A stretch of DNA of 64,000 nt from an uncultured Centipeda sp. (GCA_905372865.1 CAJPQT010000013.1:1-64000), one strand, 5' to 3'; shown: positions 25,219 to 34,312, counted from the stretch's first letter. Notes: generated by a model from the letters alone, not told the origin. Made by a program: numbers and translations.

Positions 25219-26000
25219 GCAAGCGGTTGGATGAAAAACTCGCGAAGCTTCGCGCTGAGGGGCGTACGGGTCTTTATATCTATGTGACGGCAGGCTGCCC
25301 GAGTGCGGAGGCGACCGTGGACATCGTGCGCCGTGCTGAGGAGGCGGGTGCAGACGTGATCGAACTCGGACTTCCGTTCTCCGATCCAATGGCGGATGGA
25401 CCCGTCATTCAAGAGGCGAGTGTTATTGCGCTCAAGAACGGCATGACGATGGCAAAGGCTCTTGAGGTCGTCAAGGAGATCCGCAGGCACTCGGAGATCC
25501 CGCTCATCGGCATGGGCTACATCAATATGGTGAACCACTACGGGTTTGAGAAGTTTGTCACGGATTTCAAGGCAGCGGGCATGGACGGCGTGATCTTCCC
25601 TGACGTGCCCCACGAGGAGTCCGAGGACATGCGCCGTATATGCGCCGCGCATGACTTTACCCTGACCGAGTTCATCACGCCCGGCACAACCGAGGAGCGC
25701 ATGGCGGAGACGTGCAAAGATGCACGCGGCTTTATCTACTGCATCTCGAACTATGGCGTCACGGGGGTCAAGGAGATCGACTATTCCATCATCGGCGCTG
25801 TCTGCAAGGCGGCACGCCGCTATACGGACGTACCGCTCGCCATCGGCTTCGGCATCGGCACACCCGAGGCGGCGGCACGCGCAGGAAAACAGGCGGACGG
25901 TGTCATCGTCGGCAGTGCCGTAGTGAAACAGATCATCGATGGCAACATCGACGGAGGCATTCAGTTGATTGCCGATATGCGCAAGGCGCTTGATGCGTAA
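25215..26000 (+). CDS. trpA: Tryptophan synthase alpha chain
   Basis: 261 residues. It releases indole from indoleglycerol phosphate and channels it to TrpB. Motifs: the catalytic Glu region DVIELGLPFSDPMADGPVIQ and the Asp in GVIFPDVPHEES. ATG 25215 overlaps the trpB stop, so the chains are coupled. Confidence 0.97.
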   Translation: MSKRLDEKLAKLRAEGRTGLYIYVTAGCPSAEATVDIVRRAEEAGADVIELGLPFSDPMADGPVIQEASVIALKNGMTMAKALEVVKEIRRHSEIPLIGMGYINMVNHYGFEKFVTDFKAAGMDGVIFPDVPHEESEDMRRICAAHDFTLTEFITPGTTEERMAETCKDARGFIYCISNYGVTGVKEIDYSIIGAVCKAARRYTDVPLAIGFGIGTPEAAARAGKQADGVIVGSAVVKQIIDGNIDGGIQLIADMRKALDA

Positions 26001-26038
26001 ATGAATAAGGGGCGCTTGCAGCGATATATCTGACATAA

Positions 26039-26096
26039 AGACAGGGGTTGTCCATGAAGCTAGAGACTTCGTGCAACAGCTCCTGTCTATTTGTTT
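26039..26096 (+). terminator. Probable terminator of the trp operon
   Basis: AGACAGG pairs with CCTGTCT around an internal GAAG/CTTC hairpin, then ATTTGTTTTGTT. The T-run is interrupted, so this is moderate. Confidence 0.6.
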
Positions 26097-26116
26097 TGTT
26101 GAAAGGAATAGTACAC

Positions 26117-26232
26117 ATGAAATACTTACTCGACACAGCAAACCTTGATAAGATCCGTGAACTCTGTCAGCATGCGTTCGCCGCATATTCAGGTGACGGC
26201 ACAGGACTATGACGGCATGATGGGTGACTGCA
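26117..26232 (+). pseudogene. Remnant of a transaldolase-like (fructose-6-phosphate aldolase family) gene
   Basis: ATG 26117, behind AAAGGA, opens with KYLLDTANLDKIRELC, the N-terminus of the MipB/TalC/FSA transaldolase family, and hits a stop after 31 codons (26210-26212). In another frame, from about 26181, the bases encode PHIQVTAQDYDGMMGDC, resembling an internal strand and helix of the same family (HVQVTAQDYD-type). The family normally has about 215 residues, so most of the gene is gone. Its ribosome binding site and a terminator remain. It sits just before the CRISPR locus. Confidence 0.7.
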
Positions 26233-26235
26233 TTG

Positions 26236-26272
26236 CTCCCTATTTCAATCGGATATTAGGGAGTTATTTTTT
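26236..26272 (+). terminator. Terminator after the transaldolase remnant
   Basis: CTCCCTA pairs with TAGGGAG, then TTATTTTTT. The next 80 bases to cas3 are very AT-rich, with an ATAGAC-GG motif occurring twice, and presumably hold the cas promoter, which I could not place with confidence. Confidence 0.7.
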
Positions 26273-26352
26273 ACAAATGTTAGACGAAAATGAAATAAAT
26301 AGACAGGAAATTTAGAAGATATGTAGAAATATATAGACGGAGTGTGATAGAG

Positions 26353-28767
26353 ATGAAACAGTATCTTGCTCATATCCGACGCGATGGATCAGCGAAGCAG
26401 ACCATGCGTGCCCATCTCCTGCGCGTGGGGGATCTGATGGCGGCATCTGCTGCGGGAATCGGTTTATCGGCGACTGCACGGCTGATCGGCGTGCTGCATG
26501 ATCTCGGCAAGTGTACGAAAGAGTTCGCTGACTATCTTGACTATTGCCGCAAACATCCGGGGGATTACAGCCGTAAAGGGGATGTTGACCACTCGTCGGC
26601 CGGTGGACAGTTGCTCATGAAGAAATATGGACGGTTAGGTGAGGATGAATGCCTTGTAGTGCAGATGGCAGCGCTTGTCATCTTTTCACACCATGTAGGG
26701 CTGATGAACTATCTTAGTGAAGATGGAACGTCTGATTTCCTACGGCGCATGGAGAAAATAGATGTGCCGAATGTCGATCTTTCCTATTATTATGATACAG
26801 TCATCTTGGAGTCAGAGCTTGATTTGCTTTTTGAGCATGCTGTCCATGAATTTACTGTACTTGATGCAAAGATTACGGCGCTTGATCCGGAGAGGGGGGA
26901 GAAGTATCATTTTTACTGGGGCATGGTGCATAAGCTGTTGCTCAGCATGCTCGTTGATGCTGATCGGTTGGATAGTGCGGAGTTCGAACTGGAAAAACCG
27001 TTGACAGACGAATGGGACACAGCCGAGATCTGGGCGGACTTCTCTGATAAGTTGGAGCAAAAACTTACCGGATTTTCCATTCCGCCAGAGCCAAAGGCAG
27101 AGAAAATTGCTCGACTGCGTCAAAAGATCAGCGATGACTGCCTCGAATCAGGTGACAAGCCCCCTGGGATTTTCAGGTTATGTGTTCCAACGGGCGGTGG
27201 TAAGACTCTTGCAAGTATGCGGTTTGCCCTGCGTCATGCGCAGAAATACAATAAAAAAAGAATTGTTGTTGTCATTCCTTATACCTCGATCATCGATCAG
27301 AATGTCAAGGAGATTCGTGATATTTTCCACATGGATGAGGCAATTCTGGAACATCACTCCAATGTCATCACGGAGGACGGTGGGGAAGATACGGAGAGTA
27401 TGGACTTTCGGCGCATCCTTACGGAGCGATGGGATGTTCCGGTCATCTTTACGACGCAGGTGCAGTTTCTGAACACTCTGTTTGCGGGCGGCAACAGCCC
27501 CTTGCGCAGGCTGCATGCGTTGGAGGACAGCATCATTATTTTTGATGAGATTCAGACGCTTCCTATTCGCTGTACTTATCTCTTCAACGCAGTGATGAAC
27601 TTTCTTAAAGATTTGTGCCGTGTTACCGTGCTTCTTTGCACGGCGACTCAACCACCGCTGGAACAGTTGGATGTTCCGATTGAGATGAGGGAAAATGCGG
27701 ATCTCACGAGTGATTTAGCAGAGGTGTTTGAGGGCTTTCGAAGAGTGCAGATTGAGAATATCTGCAAGGATGGCGGCGTTTCCATTAATGAAATTGTCGG
27801 CGAAATCGTGCATAGTGCGGAGGAGATCGGTGATATCCTTTGCATCGTAAACCTCACGGAACAGGCGCGCAACCTCTACGAGAAAGTCTATGAACTCGTG
27901 CAGATTTCGGAACGAGATATTCATGTTGTGCATCTCAGTACGAAGATGTGTCCTGCCCACCGCAAGGAGGTTCTGCGTACTGTGCGGGAGGAGCTTGATG
28001 CTCGACATGAATATCCAGAGCAGCGGCTTATCTGTATCAGCACGCAGCTCATTGAGGCGGGTGTCGATGTATCCTTTCCTGTGGTCTATCGTGCTCTTGC
28101 CGGATTCTCCTCCATCGCACAGGCGGCGGGACGCTGCAACCGCCATGGGGAGATGGAGCGCGGGATCGTTCGGCTCTTTACGTTGGAACAAGAAAATCTC
28201 AGCAATCTTAAGGACATACAACAGGGAAAGAGGATCGCGAGCGATATGCTGTATAAAACATCGGCGGATGAAATTCTCACACCGCAGGCGATGGAGAAGT
28301 ATTTCCGCAGATTTTATAAAGGGCGTACGGCGCGTGATATGCGTTTCCCGATGAAGGATTGCAATACCATATTTGACCTGCTCTCGGCGAATGAGGCGGG
28401 CTTGCAGGAAGCAGCCGAGAACGGAGCGCAGCCGGATCTCTGGTTCACGCACGCATTTTGCGATGCGGGACGCGCCTTCGCGGTGATTGATTCGCATACG
28501 GAGCCGGTACTTGTTCCCTATGCAGGAGGAAAGGAGCTGATCGTAGAATTCAATGATATGCAGTTCGATAAGAAAAAGATTGGCAAAAAGATGAATGCGG
28601 CGCAGCAGCATATGGTTAATTTGTTTTCATATGAACTCCAGAAACTCGCCCAGCTCGGCGGTATCTGGCGAACGGAGAGCGGAGTGATGGCTCTGCGGGA
28701 GGAATACTATAATGATGCATTTGGTATCCAGACAGAGGAGCAGGGCAATGCATACTGCATGATTTAG
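26353..28767 (+). CDS. cas3: CRISPR-associated helicase/nuclease Cas3, HD fused
   Basis: 804 residues from ATG 26353 (GGAG about 10 bases upstream; in-frame GTG 26344 is too close to it). The N-terminal HD nuclease domain (about 1-230) has LHDLGK and a downstream SHH. The SF2 helicase has Walker A TGGGKTLAS, the Cas3 box FDEIQTLP, TATQPP and a final QAAGRCNRHG. Recruited by Cascade at an R-loop, it nicks and degrades the invading DNA. Fused HD-helicase and gene order fit type I-C. It is the first gene of the cas operon and lies 12 bases before cas5c. Confidence 0.95.
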   Translation: MKQYLAHIRRDGSAKQTMRAHLLRVGDLMAASAAGIGLSATARLIGVLHDLGKCTKEFADYLDYCRKHPGDYSRKGDVDHSSAGGQLLMKKYGRLGEDECLVVQMAALVIFSHHVGLMNYLSEDGTSDFLRRMEKIDVPNVDLSYYYDTVILESELDLLFEHAVHEFTVLDAKITALDPERGEKYHFYWGMVHKLLLSMLVDADRLDSAEFELEKPLTDEWDTAEIWADFSDKLEQKLTGFSIPPEPKAEKIARLRQKISDDCLESGDKPPGIFRLCVPTGGGKTLASMRFALRHAQKYNKKRIVVVIPYTSIIDQNVKEIRDIFHMDEAILEHHSNVITEDGGEDTESMDFRRILTERWDVPVIFTTQVQFLNTLFAGGNSPLRRLHALEDSIIIFDEIQTLPIRCTYLFNAVMNFLKDLCRVTVLLCTATQPPLEQLDVPIEMRENADLTSDLAEVFEGFRRVQIENICKDGGVSINEIVGEIVHSAEEIGDILCIVNLTEQARNLYEKVYELVQISERDIHVVHLSTKMCPAHRKEVLRTVREELDARHEYPEQRLICISTQLIEAGVDVSFPVVYRALAGFSSIAQAAGRCNRHGEMERGIVRLFTLEQENLSNLKDIQQGKRIASDMLYKTSADEILTPQAMEKYFRRFYKGRTARDMRFPMKDCNTIFDLLSANEAGLQEAAENGAQPDLWFTHAFCDAGRAFAVIDSHTEPVLVPYAGGKELIVEFNDMQFDKKKIGKKMNAAQQHMVNLFSYELQKLAQLGGIWRTESGVMALREEYYNDAFGIQTEEQGNAYCMI

Positions 28768-28779
28768 GGAGGTGAATAC

Positions 28780-29502
28780 ATGAGAAATTCGATTGAATTT
28801 CAAGTCTATGGGAGAATGGCACTTTTTACCGATCCGATTACGAAGATTGGTGGAGAGCGTTCCTCCTACTCTGTGCCAACCTATCAGGCACTCAAAGGGA
28901 TTACAGAAAGCATATACTGGAAACCTACGTTCTATTGGGTGGTGGATGAAGTGCGTGTCATGAATCGAATTGCGACACAGTCGCGCGGCGTGAAGCCTAT
29001 GAAGTACGGTGGCGGTGGAAATGATCTCTCCATCTATAAATACCTGAGCGATGTTTGCTATCAAGTGCGTGCGCATTTCGAGTTCAATCTGCACCGCAAG
29101 GAACTTGCAGAGGACAGGGATGAACATAAGCACCACAATATTGCAAAGCGTATGGTAGAGCGCGGCGGACGACGTGACATCTTTCTCGGTACGCGGGAAT
29201 GTCAGGGCTATGTTGAGCCTGTGCGTTATGGCGAGGGCAAAGGATACTATGATGACAGCGGCGAGATGCCGCTCGGCACAATGTTTCACGGATTTAACTA
29301 TGTCGATGAAACGGGGGGCAGTATGCTGCAAGTCCGTCTCTGGCAGCCGGTGATGGAAAATGGGGTGATTCGTTTTCCAAGACCTGAACAGTGTACGCTT
29401 GTAAGAGATATTCGGAAGGTCAAGAGCAAGCTCTTTGATAAGAATACTGTCACCTTTGCCGCAGAGGAATACGAACTCCTAGGAGAGGAGGGACGCTTAT
29501 GA
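28780..29502 (+). CDS. cas5c: Cas5c (Cas5d), crRNA-processing Cascade subunit
   Basis: 240 residues, ATG 28780 behind GGGAGGTG. Type I-C has no Cas6; Cas5c itself cuts the pre-crRNA at the 3' base of the repeat hairpin and stays on the 5' handle. The N-terminus has FQVYGRMALFTDP and SYSVPTYQALKGI, standard for the Cas5d family; KYGGGGND and RRDIFLGTRECQGYVEP follow. RAMP fold. It overlaps cas8c by 4 bases. No cas6 is present anywhere in the locus. Confidence 0.93.
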   Translation: MRNSIEFQVYGRMALFTDPITKIGGERSSYSVPTYQALKGITESIYWKPTFYWVVDEVRVMNRIATQSRGVKPMKYGGGGNDLSIYKYLSDVCYQVRAHFEFNLHRKELAEDRDEHKHHNIAKRMVERGGRRDIFLGTRECQGYVEPVRYGEGKGYYDDSGEMPLGTMFHGFNYVDETGGSMLQVRLWQPVMENGVIRFPRPEQCTLVRDIRKVKSKLFDKNTVTFAAEEYELLGEEGRL

Positions 29503-31421
29503 GCTGGATGGAGCAGCTGGTAGAGACGTATGATGAGAATGAACGCTTTGCCGGCAGGAATGGAATCGATGGGATGAAAGCCCTCCTTCCACCTGTTGGA
29601 CATATTGTTCAGAATGCACAGATAGAGATGACGCTGAGTGCAAATGGGGAACTTATCCGTGCGGAGGCGATTGCGAAGGAACAGCAGCCGACACTCATTC
29701 CATGTACGCCAGACTCGGCGTCGCGTACATCAAGCCCGTCACCACACCCCCTGCATGATAATCTCTCCTACATTTCACGGGATTATTACGAGTTTGCAAA
29801 AAAACCGCCGAAGGGGGAGACCATCCCATACCTGCTCTACAAAGAACAGCTTGAGGCATGGGCAGCATTGGGCAATTTGAAAGTACAGGCCGTCTATCGC
29901 TACATCAGCAGTCATGATGTGATTCATGACCTGATTGCGAAAAAGGTGCTTTTTCAAGATGCTGCAGGCAAACTACTCGAAAAGTGGACAGACAAGGATG
30001 CGACGAGACCGCTCATCTTCAGTGTGGTTGCGGGGGACCTACTGAAAGCCATGGTACGTTTTCGCGTTGTTGTGGATGGCGATGACTGTCCGGAACTGTG
30101 GAATGATACACATCTGCAAAAAGATTATCAGACGTTCTTTCAGCAAGAGTTTTTGCAGGAAGAGACACAAATTTGCTACGCTACGGGGGAAAAAATGCCG
30201 CCAACAGATAAGCATGGAAAGGGCATCCGATTCCCGGGAGACGGCGCGAAGATTATTTCATCGAATGATATGAGCGGATTTACTTTCCGTGGGCGCTTTG
30301 TCAACGGGGATGAGTGTACCTCCATTGGCTATGAAACCTCTCAGAAAGCGATGAATGCCCTTATGTGGCTCGCACGCAATCAGGGATATACACATGATGG
30401 ACGCGTATTTCTTTCATGGGGACGGTGCGGGCAAACTCCACCGCCTGTATTCGACGATACGGCACGCCTGACACGCAGACGGCGACCCACAGGGACGGAA
30501 CGCCCCTCGTCGTTGAAAGGTTGGGCAGAGTCCCTGACAAAGACTCTTGCAGGCTATCAACATGAATTCAAGCAGGCAGAGATGAGTCAGGTTAACGTCA
30601 TGATTCTTGATGCCGCGACGAAGGGACGGCTTTCCATTTGCTATTATAGCGAGATGGCGGGTGAGGACTTCATTGAGCGGATCGAACGGTGGCACAGCCT
30701 TGGACGTTGGCGTCAACATGGCTACGATAGCACGATGAATGTGTCGTTCACCTATTTCGGTGTACCGACTCCGAAGCGGCTTGTCGAAGCTTGTCACGGC
30801 GTAAGTGTCGGCGACAGTCAGATGAAGCTCGAACTCGAGCGGATCTTTTATGCAATCCTGCAAGGAAATCCGCTGCCAGTAGATATGGAGCGCATGTTGA
30901 TCGGCCGTGCCGTAAAGCGTGCCGTTTGTGATGATTACTATGGATGGCGCAGACAGATTTTAGAGCCGGCGTGCTCCGTGGTTGCGCGCCGCCTCAACCA
31001 TAAAAAGGAGGAATACACAGTGGCACTTGATGAAACGAAGGCGGATCGCTCGTATCTGTTCGGTAGGCTAATCGCAGTGGCGGATCAGATGGAGAGAGCA
31101 ACCTTCAGTCGGGATGAGATGGGCAGCCGCACAACAAACGCTATGCGTTATATGGAGATTTTCTTCGCCCGCCCTGCCTCCACATGGATGACTCTCCAGA
31201 AAAAGCTGCTGCCCTATCAGCAGAAGAGGGAAATGTATGGAGGAAAGGAACGTAAGCTCATCAGCAAAATTGGCAGTATGTTCCATGATGATGATTTTCT
31301 CTCAGATCGTCCGTTGGACGGGAAATTTCTGCTTGGCTATTATTGCCAGCAGTACGCGATGGAACTGGAACGGGAAGAAAATCGTAAGAAGAAAGAAGCA
31401 CTGCAAGAGGAGGAAGCATGA
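29499..31421 (+). CDS. cas8c: Cas8c (Csd1), large Cascade subunit
   Basis: 640 residues, ATG 29499 overlapping cas5c. Large subunit of the type I-C Cascade, which recognises the PAM and holds the R-loop. The family pattern YISRDYYEFAKKPPKGETIPYLLYKEQ is partly visible near residue 85, as are FRGRF, GYETSQKAMNALMWLARNQG, FLSWG and DDYYGWRRQILEPACSV. The last 133 codons hold a separate internal start that would make Cas11c. It overlaps cas7c by 4 bases. Confidence 0.93.
   Translation: MSWMEQLVETYDENERFAGRNGIDGMKALLPPVGHIVQNAQIEMTLSANGELIRAEAIAKEQQPTLIPCTPDSASRTSSPSPHPLHDNLSYISRDYYEFAKKPPKGETIPYLLYKEQLEAWAALGNLKVQAVYRYISSHDVIHDLIAKKVLFQDAAGKLLEKWTDKDATRPLIFSVVAGDLLKAMVRFRVVVDGDDCPELWNDTHLQKDYQTFFQQEFLQEETQICYATGEKMPPTDKHGKGIRFPGDGAKIISSNDMSGFTFRGRFVNGDECTSIGYETSQKAMNALMWLARNQGYTHDGRVFLSWGRCGQTPPPVFDDTARLTRRRRPTGTERPSSLKGWAESLTKTLAGYQHEFKQAEMSQVNVMILDAATKGRLSICYYSEMAGEDFIERIERWHSLGRWRQHGYDSTMNVSFTYFGVPTPKRLVEACHGVSVGDSQMKLELERIFYAILQGNPLPVDMERMLIGRAVKRAVCDDYYGWRRQILEPACSVVARRLNHKKEEYTVALDETKADRSYLFGRLIAVADQMERATFSRDEMGSRTTNAMRYMEIFFARPASTWMTLQKKLLPYQQKREMYGGKERKLISKIGSMFHDDDFLSDRPLDGKFLLGYYCQQYAMELEREENRKKKEALQEEEA
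31020..31421 (+). CDS. cas11c: Cas11c, small Cascade subunit from an internal start in cas8c
   Basis: A GTG at 31020 lies in frame inside cas8c, 8 bases after a strong AAGGAGG (31005-31011). Translation from here gives 133 residues, helical and charged (AVADQMERATFSRDE, KERKLISKIGSMFHDDD), ending at the cas8c stop. In characterised type I-C systems the small subunit Cas11c is made exactly this way, by internal initiation near the 3' end of cas8c, and lines the target strand along the Cas7 backbone. The ribosome binding site and frame are seen; production of the protein is inferred. Standard gene callers would miss it. Confidence 0.75.
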   Translation: MALDETKADRSYLFGRLIAVADQMERATFSRDEMGSRTTNAMRYMEIFFARPASTWMTLQKKLLPYQQKREMYGGKERKLISKIGSMFHDDDFLSDRPLDGKFLLGYYCQQYAMELEREENRKKKEALQEEEA

Positions 31422-32326
31422 TGGCTGTACTAACGAAGAAAATTGATTTTATCGGATTCATCACGGTGGAGCGTTCCAACCCGAACGGCGACCCCCTAAA
31501 CGGCAATCAGCCGCGCACGGATTACGGCAGCTATGGAGAAATCTCCGACGTCTGTCTCAAGCGCAAGCTTCGCAATCGCTTACAGGATATAGGCGAAAAA
31601 ATTCTCGTTCAGTCCAATGAGCGCGCAGATGACGGATGTGACAGTATTCGATCGCGTGTCGAGGCAAACCCTGCGATGGATAAGCCGCTCAAAATGAAGG
31701 ACAAGGAGCAGGGACGCACACGTATATTTGCAGAAGAGGCGTGTAAAGCATGGATAGATGTCCGTTCGTTCGGACAGGTGTTTGCGCTCAAAGAAGCAAA
31801 GAAGCAAGGCGTTGATGCTGTCTCTGTTGGCGTGCGGGGTCCCGTGACCCTCCATACGGCAGTCAGCCTCGATCCTGTCACCATCACGGGTATACAGATC
31901 ACGAAGAGTGTCAACAATGAGCCGGGCGATAAGAAAGGCTCGGATACGATGGGCATGAAGTATCGCGTAGACTTTGGCGTGTATAAATTCCAAGGCAGTA
32001 TTAACGTCCAGCTGGCGGAAAAGACGGGGTTCAGCGAGGGGGATGCCGAAAAGATCAAGGAGGCTCTCTGTACAATTTTCGAGAATGATGCATCGTCCGC
32101 TCGCCCTGAGGGAAGCATGGAGATGAGCCGTTTCTATTGGATTGAGCATGCCAATAAGAACGGCTGTGCACCGAGTGCGAAGATCCACCGCAGCGTTTCG
32201 GCACAGAAAAAGGATGGGGTAGAGACACCATCTCATTTGGATGACTACATCATCGACGACAGTGCTCTTTATGCTATCAACGGCATTCACATTGAGAAAT
32301 ACGTCGAGGGAAATTTGGTCGATTGA
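31418..32326 (+). CDS. cas7c: Cas7c (Csd2), Cascade backbone
   Basis: 302 residues; ATG 31418 overlaps the cas8c stop, with GAGGAGGA upstream (ATG 31421 is a near alternative). RAMP-fold protein that coats the crRNA spacer in several copies. It starts KKIDFIGFITVERSNPNGDPL, a Csd2 hallmark, with DYGSYGEISDVCLKRKLRNRL, the region RSFGQVFAL and GVRGPVTLH. It is immediately followed by cas4. Confidence 0.95.
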   Translation: MMAVLTKKIDFIGFITVERSNPNGDPLNGNQPRTDYGSYGEISDVCLKRKLRNRLQDIGEKILVQSNERADDGCDSIRSRVEANPAMDKPLKMKDKEQGRTRIFAEEACKAWIDVRSFGQVFALKEAKKQGVDAVSVGVRGPVTLHTAVSLDPVTITGIQITKSVNNEPGDKKGSDTMGMKYRVDFGVYKFQGSINVQLAEKTGFSEGDAEKIKEALCTIFENDASSARPEGSMEMSRFYWIEHANKNGCAPSAKIHRSVSAQKKDGVETPSHLDDYIIDDSALYAINGIHIEKYVEGNLVD

Positions 32327-32327
32327 T

Positions 32328-32987
32328 ATGGGGTATGCTGAGGAAGAGTATCTCATGCTCTCGGAGATTCAGCATTATGCCTTCTGCCCTCGTCAATGGG
32401 GGCTGATTCATCTCGAGCAGCATTGGCAGGAAAATGTTCTGACCGTCGAGGGGAATGCCCTGCACGAAAGGGCGCACGATGAGAACATCAAGGAAAAGCG
32501 CGGCAATAAGATCATTGTGCGTGGAATGCGCGTAGCATCCCCTCGGATTGGGATTTCCGGAGCGTGCGATGTTGTCGAATTCCACGCGGATCCTACGGGA
32601 GTATGTATTCCCTCCTATCAGGGCAGTTATCGCGTCGTCCCAATAGAGTATAAGCGAGGAAGGCCCAAGGAGGGGGCAGAGGATGTACTCCAACTGACTC
32701 TGCAGGCACTCTGTCTTGAGGATATGCTCGTGACAGATATTCCCTTCGGATATTTGTATTATGGGGAGATTCGCCGTCGGGTTAAGGTCACATTTTCGGA
32801 CGAACTGAAAGCGCGGATCCCGGTTCTGGTGCAGGAAATGCGGCAGTATATCCGAAGTGGACATACCCCGCGCGTGAAGCGCCGAAAAGGCTGCAAGAAC
32901 TGCTCTCTCAACAATATCTGTATGCCGAAATTGAATCGGCTCGAATCTGCCAAACATTATCTTGAGAGGAGGCTGGCAGAGGGATGA
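32328..32987 (+). CDS. cas4: Cas4, adaptation exonuclease with Fe-S cluster
   Basis: 219 residues from ATG 32328, one base after the cas7c stop. ATG 32355 has a better ribosome binding site (GAGGAAGAG), but the longer form matches family N-termini (EEEYLMLSEIQHYAFCPRQW). RecB-like nuclease with a Cys near the N-terminus and a C-terminal cluster GCKNCSLNNIC, together four Fe-S ligands, plus IEYKRGRPK and a QLTLQALCLEDM helix. It trims prespacers and selects those with a correct PAM. It overlaps cas1 by 4 bases. Confidence 0.92.
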   Translation: MGYAEEEYLMLSEIQHYAFCPRQWGLIHLEQHWQENVLTVEGNALHERAHDENIKEKRGNKIIVRGMRVASPRIGISGACDVVEFHADPTGVCIPSYQGSYRVVPIEYKRGRPKEGAEDVLQLTLQALCLEDMLVTDIPFGYLYYGEIRRRVKVTFSDELKARIPVLVQEMRQYIRSGHTPRVKRRKGCKNCSLNNICMPKLNRLESAKHYLERRLAEG

Positions 32988-34012
32988 AGCCTCTTTTGAA
33001 CACACTTTTTGTCAATCAGGATAAGGCGTACTTGGCGTTGGACGGCGGCAATGTCGTGGTCGTTCGGGAGGAGAAGGAACTAGCTCGTTTTCCGCTTCAT
33101 AACTTTGAGCAGATCACAACCTTTGGCTACACGGGAGCGAGCCCTGCGCTCATGCGGAAATGCGCAGAGGAAAATATTGCATTGACGTTCATGAGCCCGG
33201 AGGGGAGATTTCAGGCGCGCGTTATCGGCAAGATGAACGGCAACGTCCTCTTGCGCAGGGAGCAGTATCGTCGTGCAGATGATGAGACTGCCGGTCTTGC
33301 ACTTGCGAAGAACTTCATCCTTGGCAAGATCTATAATGCGCGCTGGATGATCGAGCGGACGCGCAGAGACTATGCCATGCGAATTGATGAGGAGAAATTT
33401 CAGAGTGTCAGTGACTTTCTCCAGACATCCTGTCATGAGGCAACGTGTGCATCTGATCTGGAGGAACTCCGCGGCGTCGAGGGTAAGGCTGCCGTCAGCT
33501 ATTTCTCTGTGTTTGATGATATGATACTCAAACAAAAAGGAGAGTTCTTTTTCACTGAGCGTAACCGCAGACCGCCGCTCGACAATATGAACTGTCTCTT
33601 ATCTTTCCTCTATGCCCTCCTCATGAATGATGTAGGAGCGGCACTTGAAGGGGTGGGATTGGACTCCTATGTCGGCTTTCTGCATCGTGATCGCCCGGGC
33701 AGACAGTCACTCGCACTTGATCTCATGGAGGAACTGCGCCCAATGGCGGATCGTACGGCATTTTCCATGGTCAATACCAAGAAGATCAGCGGCAAGGATT
33801 TTCGCCTAGAAGAGGGCGGCGCCGTATATCTGACCGATGATGGGCGTAAAAAGATTCTGGAGGCATGGCATGCACACAAAGAGGGGATGATGACACATCC
33901 TTTTTTGGAGGAAAAAATCAAATGGGGGCTTGTTCCTCATGTGCAGGCAATGCTGCTTGCACGCCATCTGCGTGGGGATCTTGATGCCTACCCGCCATTT
34001 TTGTGGAAGTAG
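32984..34012 (+). CDS. cas1: Cas1 integrase
   Basis: 342 residues. It inserts new spacers at the leader-repeat junction together with Cas2. Conserved acidic and His residues are seen in LRGVEGKAAVSYF (Glu) and VGFLHRDRPGRQSLALDLMEELRP (His, Asp), with RRPPLDNMNCLLSF in the helical domain. Type I-C length. It overlaps cas4 and lies 9 bases before cas2. Confidence 0.96.
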   Translation: MKPLLNTLFVNQDKAYLALDGGNVVVVREEKELARFPLHNFEQITTFGYTGASPALMRKCAEENIALTFMSPEGRFQARVIGKMNGNVLLRREQYRRADDETAGLALAKNFILGKIYNARWMIERTRRDYAMRIDEEKFQSVSDFLQTSCHEATCASDLEELRGVEGKAAVSYFSVFDDMILKQKGEFFFTERNRRPPLDNMNCLLSFLYALLMNDVGAALEGVGLDSYVGFLHRDRPGRQSLALDLMEELRPMADRTAFSMVNTKKISGKDFRLEEGGAVYLTDDGRKKILEAWHAHKEGMMTHPFLEEKIKWGLVPHVQAMLLARHLRGDLDAYPPFLWK

Positions 34013-34021
34013 GTACTTGCT

Positions 34022-34312
34022 ATGTATGTTTTGATCACCTATGATATCAGTACAGTTGACGCTGATGGGCGCAGGAGGCTGCGCCAGGTCGCACGAAAAT
34101 GCAGAGCCTATGGTCAGCGCGTGCAGAACTCTGTCTTTGAGTGTAAGGTGGATCCAACCCAATGCAAGCAATTGGAACTTGCGCTGCTGGATATCATTGA
34201 CTTGCAGGAGGACAGCCTGCGATTTTACTACCTCGGAAAGGACAAAGGACCGAAAGTAACGCATTATGGTGTTAAAGAGTCCTATGACTTGGAGGCGGCC
34301 ATCATCATCTGA
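34022..34312 (+). CDS. cas2: Cas2 adaptation protein
   Basis: 96-residue ferredoxin-fold protein that bridges two Cas1 dimers in the adaptation complex. It begins YVLITYDIST with the conserved Asp, then RRLRQVARKCRAYGQRVQNSVFEC, typical of Cas2. It is the last cas gene; the leader starts straight after it. Confidence 0.96.
   Translation: MYVLITYDISTVDADGRRRLRQVARKCRAYGQRVQNSVFECKVDPTQCKQLELALLDIIDLQEDSLRFYYLGKDKGPKVTHYGVKESYDLEAAIII

Noticed and set aside
26353..34312. Possibility that the CRISPR system is type I-E or I-B
   Set aside because: There is no cas6 and no cse genes; cas5c-cas8c-cas7c order, the Csd1/Csd2-type proteins and the repeat with an 11-base handle all fit type I-C.
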